A stretch of 10,132 nt of DNA from Saprospiraceae bacterium (lineage in GTDB: Bacteria; Bacteroidota; Bacteroidia; Chitinophagales; Saprospiraceae): positions 1-10,132 of the forward strand of contig SCUG01000372.1 of NCBI GenBank assembly GCA_004297645.1, given 5' to 3'. Shown here piece by piece: positions 1 to 5,948 of this stretch. The notes below the pieces were generated by a model. The model had not been told where the DNA came from and did no database searches. It worked only from the letters and a program-made list of their open reading frames with translations. Both the position numbers and the translations under genes were made by a program. Each line of letters begins with the position of its first letter. The first letter of the stretch is position 1.

Positions 1-37
1 GGGCGCTTTGGAGTATTAGGCCCGGTCAGCCAATACC

Positions 38-844
38 CTACCGAATGAACGAAATCCCCTTTTCATTTTTCCGCAGGAACTGGCCGAGGTCTCTCTGGTT
101 GGAGGCAGGCTCCAACTGAAGCGTGTGGTCGTCCACGTAGGCAATGCGCACGACTTTAGTCTCCACGCATTTATCTGGGGTTCCCGGCTTTTCGACGTGG
201 AAAAGGATGAACTGGCCATCTTTGGAAATTTCCCAAACGCCGCGTTCAGGCATTTCTTTTTGCCCCAAGCAAAGGAGCCGGGTATAAGATCCACCGGCAT
301 TCATTTGGTAGTGCAAAGACACTTGTGGCGCACCTGGTCCGGTCAGGGAGATGCTCGTCCAGTCGCCCACCAGACTGGCTTTCACTAAGTTGACCGTCAC
401 GGGGTTGGTCAGCGGCTGGTAATGCAGGACAGACTCATCAGTGCTGATGATGTTGGTCAGAATGATGCCTTCGCAATTTTGCACCACTTTAAAAAGTTGC
501 TCATGCGCCATGTCGTGGTTTGTCAATACCAGCAAGGCCCGGCCTTCGTACTCCCGGACGCTCCAAAGGGCGTTGCTGTAATTGGTGTTGCCATTGGCGT
601 CCGACTGAAGGATGTCAGCGATGCCATATTCGTTGAACTGGAACATTTTTTTGGCGCCCGATTCTTCGTTGATGGTCCACATGCCGTGGATGAGGTCTTC
701 GGCCACCAATTGGGTGGGACTGAGGCTCCTGTTGGTGGCATAGACCCGGCAATCGAGCGTTTCGGGTTCAGTCGTGATGAAATTGCCAGATGCGAAAGCC
801 GCAGATGCGGCAAAGACCAAAGTAATTATTACAAGCGATTTCAT
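38..844 (-). CDS. Secreted protein of unknown function, two lipocalin-like halves
   Basis: The protein has 268 residues and I do not recognise its family with certainty. The ATG at 844 is chosen because it gives a textbook signal peptide (MKSLVIITLVFAASAAFASG); an upstream in-frame TTG at 871 would put charged residues before it. The mature part reads as two similar halves. Residues about 50-132 begin LIHGMWTINE, with FQFNEYG and then LWSVRE. Residues about 157-246 begin SLVGDWTSIS, with LHYQMNAGGSYT and then GVWEISKDG. Each half has a Gly-x-Trp start, an aromatic-rich strand ending in a glycine, and a central Trp strand, which is the layout of lipocalin-like beta-barrel domains in Bacteroidota secreted proteins. 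There are four Cys in the mature part (32, 124, 192, 226), so a periplasmic or extracellular disulphide protein is plausible. The gene is divergent from recO and no partner is visible. The existence of the gene is well supported; the fold is inference. Confidence 0.75.
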   Translation of the reverse strand: MKSLVIITLVFAASAAFASGNFITTEPETLDCRVYATNRSLSPTQLVAEDLIHGMWTINEESGAKKMFQFNEYGIADILQSDANGNTNYSNALWSVREYEGRALLVLTNHDMAHEQLFKVVQNCEGIILTNIISTDESVLHYQPLTNPVTVNLVKASLVGDWTSISLTGPGAPQVSLHYQMNAGGSYTRLLCLGQKEMPERGVWEISKDGQFILFHVEKPGTPDKCVETKVVRIAYVDDHTLQLEPASNQRDLGQFLRKNEKGISFIR

Positions 845-1166
845 AATTGGGTAATTTAAAAATTCCTTCAAAGAAGGTGTTGTTTGGCTTTGGTGGCAGA
901 GACCCGGCAGGGCTGCTGTTATTCAATCCGAATATTTTAAGCAAAAGCCGGTAAAGTCTCCGCCGCCCATTGCTTTCAAAGAATATCGGGTGATTTCTTT
1001 CAGGGCTAATGACAAATCCACCTCACCGGAGGTTGCGTTCATTGCTCCCGGTATGGAAGTGCATGGCCATATTGCCGGCCAAAGCCAGCTATTATGGGGT
1101 AAAAGAGCGGGGGATAGAAAAGCTGAAAACCTTCAATCATTGGCTTTGAATCTGCAACTTTGTGGC
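845..1166. other. Divergent intergenic region between the lipocalin-like gene and recO
   Basis: This 322-bp stretch separates two divergent starts and must hold promoters for both. I found no perfect TAnnTTTG box. The nearest match is CAACTTTG at 1155-1162, one base off, but it lies too close to the recO ATG to be convincing. The recO reading frame stays open back to about 990, but the extra residues (MISFRANDKSTS...) resemble nothing known and lie before the conserved RecO N-terminus. I therefore treat the stretch as non-coding. No RNA gene, repeat or terminator is evident. Confidence 0.5.
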
Positions 1167-1889
1167 ATGCTGATAAAAACCAGGGGCATTGTTCTTAAAA
1201 CGAAAAAATACTCGGAAACGAGTGTCATCGTGGACGTATTTACGGAGGCCAAGGGTCTGCGTTCGTACATCATCGGCGGGGTACGCCAACCGAAGGCACG
1301 GGTGAGTGCGGGGCTGCTTCAGGTGATGTCATTGGTGGACATTGTCGCCTATCACAGGGAGGACAAGGAGCTGACACGATTGAAAGAAGTGAAGGCTTTT
1401 TATGCTTACCGCTCCATTCCGTTCGATATTCGGAAAGGGGCTGTGGGGTTGTTTCTCATCGAGGTGGCACGCAGTACTATTCAGGGGCACGAGGAGCACC
1501 CTGCGCTGTTTGGTTTTTTGGCAGACAACCTTGTTTTCCTCGATGAAACGGCGGTATTCTCCAACCTGCACCTCTACTTCTTGCTGGCCCTATCGTGGCA
1601 TCTTGGATTTTTTCCGGGGGGAGAGTTCTGCGGCGCTACACCTGTCTTCGATATGCAGGAAGGCCTGTTTATTGCCGGGCAGCCTGCCCACCCTTATTGG
1701 CTGCCTGAGCGGATGAGTCAGCTCTTGTGCCAGTTGCGCGATGTATCGAAAGAACAAAACGGCGAGGTGAAGATGAGCAGGGAGGAGCGCCGCCAATTGC
1801 TCCGGCACCTGCTCGATTATTACCGGCTCCACATTGGCGGTTTTCCCGAAATCCATTCGCATCAGGTGCTGGAAGAGGTGCTGGCCTGA
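1167..1889 (+). CDS. recO: DNA repair protein RecO
   Basis: The protein has 240 residues, the usual RecO length. RecO works with RecR, and in many bacteria RecF, to load RecA onto SSB-coated single-stranded DNA for recombinational repair of gaps and breaks. The N-terminus MLIKTRGIVLKTKKYSETS followed by VDVFTEAKGLRSYIIGGVRQPKA (residues about 1-45) is the characteristic RecO OB-fold: the KTRGIVLKT strand, the Y-x-E-x-S turn, the F-T-x-x-x-G-x-R loop, and the GGVR segment. The rest is helical, as in the RecO C-terminal domain, with FLIEVARSTI and LHYFLLALSWHLGFFP-like segments. I see no Cys4 zinc knuckle of the kind found in some RecO proteins. The start at 1167 matches the family; an in-frame extension to 990 is rejected. 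The gene stands alone, with the next one 123 bp downstream on the same strand. Confidence 0.93.
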   Translation: MLIKTRGIVLKTKKYSETSVIVDVFTEAKGLRSYIIGGVRQPKARVSAGLLQVMSLVDIVAYHREDKELTRLKEVKAFYAYRSIPFDIRKGAVGLFLIEVARSTIQGHEEHPALFGFLADNLVFLDETAVFSNLHLYFLLALSWHLGFFPGGEFCGATPVFDMQEGLFIAGQPAHPYWLPERMSQLLCQLRDVSKEQNGEVKMSREERRQLLRHLLDYYRLHIGGFPEIHSHQVLEEVLA

Positions 1890-2012
1890 GCGCCCATTTG
1901 AATGTACACCTTCACGCTATGCGGGTTTTACACCGCCGGTTTTCATACCTTAGCCGGACATATTTCCACATGAATGAGCGACCTGGCATTTCAATTCCAA
2001 AAAAGCTGGTCT

Positions 2013-2768
2013 ATGAGAAAAATTATAACTGCCGCGCTGGTACTGTGTTTTGGGCAATACATTTTTGCCCAATGGCCCACCGATACCGTTTTTACCAAAG
2101 TAGATACAATGCCTTTCTTTTATGGTTGTGCCGTTGATGTGGGTGATGCTCAGGCTCGCCGGCTTTGCTCAGACCAGGCTCTCATGCAATTCATTTCAAC
2201 GTACCTCAATTATCCCCACAAAGCCCGGCAGATGGGACTCGAGGGTACCGTTTACGTAAGTTTTGTTGTGGACGAGACTGGCTTTGTTACACAGACGAGG
2301 CTCGTGCGCGACATAGGTGGAGGTTGCGGGGAGGCAGCCCTCGAATTGCTTAGAGAGATGCCCCGATGGGAGCCTGGACTAATGAACGGCCAGAAGGTGA
2401 AAGTCCGGCTCAACCTGCCCATCCAGTTTTCTCTACGCGATAAAAATGCGGACACCGGTGGCAGTTACTCCCTCACCTGGGGTAGTTTGGTGAACGACAC
2501 CGTGCGGCTTGAGGAACTCAAAAAGAACAGCAGCAAACCTGTGTTCGTGCGCGACCCATTCGGAAACAACCGCTACATTGATGAGCTGGCTTTTACCTTT
2601 GAAAAAAATAAGCGGATGCTCAATGCCGTAAGCAGGGGTGACATTTCCAGCGAGCTGATTAAAATCATCGAAAAATCGAAAAGGGGGGGCAAGTTCACCA
2701 TCACTGCAAGTGTGCAAGACAACGGGCAGTTTATTTACGTCAGCAGGACTTTTAAAATCGTGAAATAA
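2013..2768 (+). CDS. Exported TonB C-terminal domain protein with extra C-terminal domain
   Basis: The protein has 251 residues. The ATG at 2013 is preferred over the in-frame ATG at 1974 because it starts a clean signal peptide (MRKIITAALVLCFGQYIFAQ) with likely cleavage after residue 19. Residues about 60-141 form a TonB C-terminal domain: FISTYLNYPHKARQ, then GLEGTVYVSFVVDETGFV, LVRDIGGGCGEAALELL, and the hallmark MPRWEPGLMNGQKVKVRLNLPIQFSL. This domain normally contacts the TonB box of outer-membrane transporters. Here there is no membrane anchor or proline-rich periplasmic spacer, so this is probably a free periplasmic member of the family and not an energy transducer coupled to ExbBD. 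Residues about 175-250 are a second region (VRDPFGNNRYIDELAFTF, then KRGGKFTITASVQDNG) resembling the C-terminal beta domain of gliding-motility protein GldM; that resemblance is inference from pattern. The TonB-C call is firm; the role is unknown. Confidence 0.85.
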   Translation: MRKIITAALVLCFGQYIFAQWPTDTVFTKVDTMPFFYGCAVDVGDAQARRLCSDQALMQFISTYLNYPHKARQMGLEGTVYVSFVVDETGFVTQTRLVRDIGGGCGEAALELLREMPRWEPGLMNGQKVKVRLNLPIQFSLRDKNADTGGSYSLTWGSLVNDTVRLEELKKNSSKPVFVRDPFGNNRYIDELAFTFEKNKRMLNAVSRGDISSELIKIIEKSKRGGKFTITASVQDNGQFIYVSRTFKIVK

Positions 2769-2855
2769 CTTGGAATAAAGGCATCGCCATAAGGCGGTGT
2801 TGCACGCTATAAATAACTATCTTTTCAATCGCTAAGATAATTTTCATTCAATTAT

Positions 2856-2863
2856 TACCTTTG
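2856..2863 (+). promoter_or_regulatory. Bacteroidota -7 box upstream of OmpA lipoprotein gene
   Basis: TACCTTTG matches the Bacteroidota -7 consensus TAnnTTTG exactly. I see no good -33 TTG/TTTG at the expected distance, so the promoter may be weak or activator dependent. Transcription would start near 2870, giving an A/T-rich leader of about 85 nt before the ATG at 2956. Established knowledge supports the consensus; use of this site is inference. Confidence 0.5.
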
Positions 2864-2955
2864 TTCGCGCAACGAAGCTGTTTCTTTACTCTTTGATTTC
2901 CGTTATCCATTTGCAAAGAAGGCTTTACCACTTCATTTATTAAAATCTAATTCTA

Positions 2956-3723
2956 ATGAGTATGAACTTAACACTAAGATTGTTTGCCATTTTCATGATC
3001 GCTACCCTGGCACTTTCTTCCTGTGTCTCCAAGAAAAAGTTCGACCAATTGATGGACGAAAAAGGCGCTCTTGCCAGTTCCTTGGCAGAAAGTCAGGGAA
3101 AGGTGAAACTGCTGGAAGAAAAAGTAGCTGCCCTTGAAACAGACATGGAAGCTGAGAAAACCAGGCTCAATGGCGAAATTGCCGGCATCAAAAAAGACTT
3201 AGATGCTGCCAAAGGCCAATTGGCCAGCGCAAAAAGTGACCTGCAAGCTAAAGAAAACGAAATCGCTACCATTAAGAAGACCATCAAAGATGCCTTCGCA
3301 GTAGGTAGCGATGTTAAAGTTAGCGAAGTCGAAGGTCAAATGTACGTCACGCTCGATGAAGCCGTACAATACCGCACCGGCTCTTCCAGCCTGAACAAAC
3401 CGGCCCGCAAAGCTGTGGACCAACTCGCTACGCTGATGAAAAACAACCCGAACATGCACATCCTCGTCGAGGGGTACACGGATACTGACAAGTACCCCGC
3501 TGGTTCTGGCATGGACAACTGGCAACTCAGCGTAAATCGTGCGATGGCTGTTGTGAAGCGGCTGATTAAGAAAGGCGTTGACCCAGGTCAGCTTACCGTT
3601 GCTGGTGGTGGCGAGGGCAACCCCGTCGCTCCGAACGATAGCGCCGATGGTAAAGCTAAGAATCGCAGAACTGCGGCTCAGCCTTCACCCAAAGCGGCTC
3701 CGATTTATAAAATCGGCAACTGA
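2956..3723 (+). CDS. OmpA-family lipoprotein with coiled coil (shorter paralogue)
   Basis: The protein has 255 residues. It carries a lipoprotein signal peptide with lipobox LSSC and the acylated Cys at residue 23. Residues about 25-112 form an Ala/Glu/Lys-rich coiled coil, and residues about 120-240 an OmpA-like peptidoglycan-binding domain. The ligand residues of E. coli OmpA (Asp271, Arg286) correspond to D176 in VEGYTDTDKYP and R195 in LSVNRAMAV, with a four-residue longer loop between them. It should be anchored in the outer membrane and bind the cell wall non-covalently. The domain reaches the usual AKNRRT motif at 234-239 but then reads AAQPSPKAAPIYKIGN, where the family (and the paralogue at 4840-5811) has EII(L/V)LSP. 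The reading frame is intact and the length normal, so the last beta strand has diverged in sequence and is not truncated. Transcription ends at a strong bidirectional hairpin just downstream. Confidence 0.9.
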   Translation: MSMNLTLRLFAIFMIATLALSSCVSKKKFDQLMDEKGALASSLAESQGKVKLLEEKVAALETDMEAEKTRLNGEIAGIKKDLDAAKGQLASAKSDLQAKENEIATIKKTIKDAFAVGSDVKVSEVEGQMYVTLDEAVQYRTGSSSLNKPARKAVDQLATLMKNNPNMHILVEGYTDTDKYPAGSGMDNWQLSVNRAMAVVKRLIKKGVDPGQLTVAGGGEGNPVAPNDSADGKAKNRRTAAQPSPKAAPIYKIGN

Positions 3724-3741
3724 TTGAAGTTTTAGCTTCGC

Positions 3742-3789
3742 AAAAAAAAATCCGGTTGATGGCGCTGCCTCCGACCGGATTTTTTTTTT
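3742..3789. terminator. Bidirectional rho-independent terminator
   Basis: A run of nine A is followed by TCCGGT (3751-3756), a 17-nt loop, ACCGGA (3774-3779) and a run of ten T. The whole element is a near-perfect inverted repeat, so it has a GC stem followed by a T tract when read from either strand. It lies between the convergent stops of the OmpA gene (3723, +) and the PLP enzyme gene (3811, -) and can serve both. Confidence 0.92.
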
Positions 3790-3810
3790 CATTTTCCAGC
3801 GCATGCAGGG

Positions 3811-4755
3811 CTACCCGAAATAAGTGCCGAGGGTTTTCAGGTCTATATTGCCACCCGAAAGTATGACGCCCACTTTCTTTCCACTAAACGCGTCTTTGCT
3901 GCGCAAAAGAGCCGCCAGCGATACGCCTCCCGACGGTTCCACTACGATTTTTACCCGCTCCAAAAGCAGCCGCATGGCCGCTACGATTTCCTCCTCCTCC
4001 ACGCGGATTATTTCCTGAACGTAGTCCCGAATGAGCGGGAAAGTCTTTTCACCCAGAGAGGTGCGAAGCCCATCGGCTATTGTTTGCGGGTTGGTCTGTG
4101 GAATGATGTGCCCGGCTTGTTTTGATTGCCAGGCGTCATCGGCACCGAAAGGCTCCGCCCCAATGACGACAGTTCTCGGCGAAAAATAGTGGGCTGCTAA
4201 TGCTGTGCCCCCCAGCAATCCGCCGCCACCGACGGGCGCAATGATGAAATCCAGCGACGGAGCCTGCTCCAGCAGTTCCAGGGCGGCAGTGCTTTGTCCC
4301 AAAATCACGTCATCGTCGTTGAATGGGTGCACGAAGGTGGCCCCGGTTTTTGCCACTACCGCGTGCAGCATTTCTTCGCGGGCTTGCAGCGTCGGTTCGC
4401 AATCTATCACCATACCACCATAGCCGAGGACGGCCTGCTTTTTCACCGCCGGGGCATTAGAGGGCATGACGATGAACGCCTTCGTTCCCATCAACCGTGC
4501 AGCGAGTGCCAGAGCCTGGGCAAAATTTCCCGAGGAGTGTGTGGCCACGCCTTTGCTGCGGGCAGCCTGCGGCAGACAGAGGATGGCATTGCAGGCCCCG
4601 CGCATCTTGAAGGCTCCCATTTTTTGGAAGTTCTCGCATTTGAAATACACTTCTGCTCCGGCCATATCATCTATGGTGCGGCAGGTGAGAACTGGCGTTT
4701 TATGAATATAAGGCTGAATGCGCTGGTGGGCGGCGAGTAAATCATTTTTTTCCAT
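3811..4755 (-). CDS. Serine racemase / threonine dehydratase-like PLP enzyme
   Basis: The protein has 314 residues, a fold-type II pyridoxal-phosphate enzyme. K50 in GAFKMRGA is the Schiff-base lysine. S75 in THSSGN matches the catalytic serine of eukaryotic serine racemase. GGGGLL (176-181) is the phosphate-binding glycine loop, and S300 in LSGGN is placed to contact the pyridine nitrogen. The E201/A205/D207 set in AEPFGADD matches the divalent metal site of serine racemase, and TIADGLRTS further supports this subgroup. There is no C-terminal ACT domain, so it is not the isoleucine-regulated biosynthetic IlvA. It could racemise L-serine to D-serine, deaminate serine or threonine to the 2-oxo acid, or do both; the sequence does not decide. 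The usual GQGT motif reads GQST (153-156), and the His after SSGN is replaced by Phe78. The gene lies 84 bp downstream of the second OmpA gene on the same strand and ends at the shared terminator. Confidence 0.88.
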   Translation of the reverse strand: MEKNDLLAAHQRIQPYIHKTPVLTCRTIDDMAGAEVYFKCENFQKMGAFKMRGACNAILCLPQAARSKGVATHSSGNFAQALALAARLMGTKAFIVMPSNAPAVKKQAVLGYGGMVIDCEPTLQAREEMLHAVVAKTGATFVHPFNDDDVILGQSTAALELLEQAPSLDFIIAPVGGGGLLGGTALAAHYFSPRTVVIGAEPFGADDAWQSKQAGHIIPQTNPQTIADGLRTSLGEKTFPLIRDYVQEIIRVEEEEIVAAMRLLLERVKIVVEPSGGVSLAALLRSKDAFSGKKVGVILSGGNIDLKTLGTYFG

Positions 4756-4771
4756 AGAGCGAGGGTTTCAT

Positions 4772-4810
4772 GGTGCGGTGGTGCGGTGGTGTCACGGTGT
4801 CACGGTGTCA
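4772..4810. repeat. 8-bp tandem repeat upstream of PLP enzyme start
   Basis: There are five consecutive 8-bp units: GGTGCGGT twice (4772-4787), then GGTGTCAC twice (4788-4803), then a partial GGTGTCA (4804-4810). All share the GGTG core. The array fills half of the 84-bp gap between the OmpA gene stop (4840) and the PLP enzyme start (4755), in what would be the leader of the latter. Slippage could change leader length, but it would not shift a reading frame inside a gene. Confidence 0.85.
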
Positions 4811-4839
4811 GTTGATACCGTCGTTCTTTTCCCTGCTTG

Positions 4840-5811
4840 TCATTTTAATACTTCGATGAGCTTGTTGAGGTTGGGGGAGAGGATGATTTCTGTGCGGCGG
4901 TTTTTGGCTTTGTTTTCCGGGGAGTTATTGGGCATGATGGGGTGGTGCATGCCGCGGCCGGCGGCGGTGAGCTGAGAGGGTGGCACGCCATTAATAGCCA
5001 ACTGTTTCACTACCGATGTAGCCCGGCGGGTGCTCAGGTCCCAGTTGTAGTCCACGCTGCCGGCACCGTCGGTGTGACCTTCAACTATAATTTCGATATC
5101 AGGGTTGGCGCTGAGAGCTTTGGCGAGTTGGGTCAGGGCTTTCTTGCCGCCGGGGTCCACCTCATCGCTGCCGGATTTGAACAGCAGGTTTTGGCTGAGC
5201 GAAATGTAGATTTTCCCATCGCGTTCGGTGAGGCTTAGGTCGGCATCGGAGAAGCCGGTAAGGGCTTGCTGCAAGCTGAGGCGCAGTTTGGCCATTTGGG
5301 CTTCTTTTTCCGCCAGGAGTTTTTCGAGTTCGGCCACACGGTTTTCGCGGGAGGCTAAGTTGCTCTGTATGGATTGCATATCGTACGATTGCATGCCGAG
5401 GGTGTTTTCCAGCCCCAGAAGTTGCTTCTCCTGTTGCCGGACTTGTTCCTCGTTAGCGGCCAGCTTTTCCTGGAGGCTCATTTTGTCGGTGGAATAGTTA
5501 GAAAGCAATTGGGAATTTTCGCCTAAAACCGAGTCGTACCGAGCTGCCATTTCTTTGCTTTCGGTTTGTAACCTCGCCAGGTCTTTCTTCTGCTTTTCTA
5601 TGCCATCCTGGACGAGCTTCAACTGATTTTCGGCCACGCGAAGCTGACTCTTCAGACCTTCGTTTTCTTGTTCTACTGCTTTCAGGTTTTGGTACTCTGA
5701 CATGTAATGATCACGTGCTGTGGTCATGTCTTTGTATTTCTGGGTGGAGACACAGGCACTCCCCGTCAACAAGATGACGGCGCTTATCAGGATTAAAGGC
5801 TTGATTTTCAT
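4840..5811 (-). CDS. OmpA-family lipoprotein with long coiled coil (longer paralogue)
   Basis: The protein has 323 residues. Its N-terminus MKIKPLILISAVILLTGSAC gives a lipoprotein signal peptide with Cys20; Gly at -3 is an unusual but tolerated lipobox residue. Residues about 22-185 form a long Gln/Glu/Lys-rich coiled coil. Residues about 190-312 are a complete OmpA-like domain: LLFKSGSDEVDPGGKKAL, IIVEGHTDGAGSVDYNWDLSTRRA and AKNRRTEIILSP. D248 and R263 match the diaminopimelate-binding Asp and Arg of E. coli OmpA at exactly the same spacing. Expected location is the outer membrane, inner face, tethering to peptidoglycan with the coiled coil as spacer. The mature N-terminus (C-V-S-x-x-K-[FY]) and the OmpA domain are shared with the plus-strand gene at 2956-3723, so the two are paralogues. 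It has its own promoter at 5838-5845. Confidence 0.92.
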   Translation of the reverse strand: MKIKPLILISAVILLTGSACVSTQKYKDMTTARDHYMSEYQNLKAVEQENEGLKSQLRVAENQLKLVQDGIEKQKKDLARLQTESKEMAARYDSVLGENSQLLSNYSTDKMSLQEKLAANEEQVRQQEKQLLGLENTLGMQSYDMQSIQSNLASRENRVAELEKLLAEKEAQMAKLRLSLQQALTGFSDADLSLTERDGKIYISLSQNLLFKSGSDEVDPGGKKALTQLAKALSANPDIEIIVEGHTDGAGSVDYNWDLSTRRATSVVKQLAINGVPPSQLTAAGRGMHHPIMPNNSPENKAKNRRTEIILSPNLNKLIEVLK

Positions 5812-5837
5812 AGGAAATGGTTTTGATGATACGCCAG

Positions 5838-5845
5838 CAAATATA
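5838..5845 (-). promoter_or_regulatory. Bacteroidota -7 box for the longer OmpA gene
   Basis: Read on the minus strand this is TATATTTG, an exact match to TAnnTTTG, 26 bp before the ATG at 5811. Transcription would start close to 5831, giving a leader of about 20 nt. No clear -33 TTG is seen; CTG at the expected side is too near. The short, sensible leader length raises confidence. Confidence 0.55.
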
Positions 5846-5879
5846 AGGGTTTTACCGATTCAGAGGAGACGGCTTACGG

Positions 5880-5927
5880 TGGAAACAAAAGAAACCCTGC
5901 CCTGGTGTTCTTCTCCCCGGGGCAGGG
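5880..5927 (-). terminator. Rho-independent terminator after arsS
   Basis: On the minus strand CCCTGCCC (5927-5920) pairs perfectly with GGGCAGGG (5902-5895) across a 17-nt loop and is followed by a T-rich tail (TTTCTTTTGTTT). It begins 22 nt past the ArsS stop codon and precedes the separate OmpA promoter, so it closes the arsS transcription unit. Confidence 0.8.
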
Positions 5928-5948
5928 CATGGTCATCTGTGGCTGGAT

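Noticed and set aside
990..1166. In-frame N-terminal extension of RecO
   Set aside because: RecO proteins begin at the KTRGIVLKT strand, the 240-residue form has the normal length, and the extension has no recognisable sequence.
1974..2012. Earlier start for the TonB-C protein
   Set aside because: Thirteen extra residues would precede an ideal signal peptide that starts at MRKIITAAL.
2782..2799. Hairpin CATCGCC-ATAA-GGCGGTG after the TonB-C gene as terminator
   Set aside because: The stem has a G-T wobble and no T tract follows, so it is too weak to call an intrinsic terminator.
3664..3723. Frameshift at the end of the shorter OmpA lipoprotein
   Set aside because: The other two frames do not restore the EIVL motif, and the actual frame keeps the SP pair and length seen in the paralogue.
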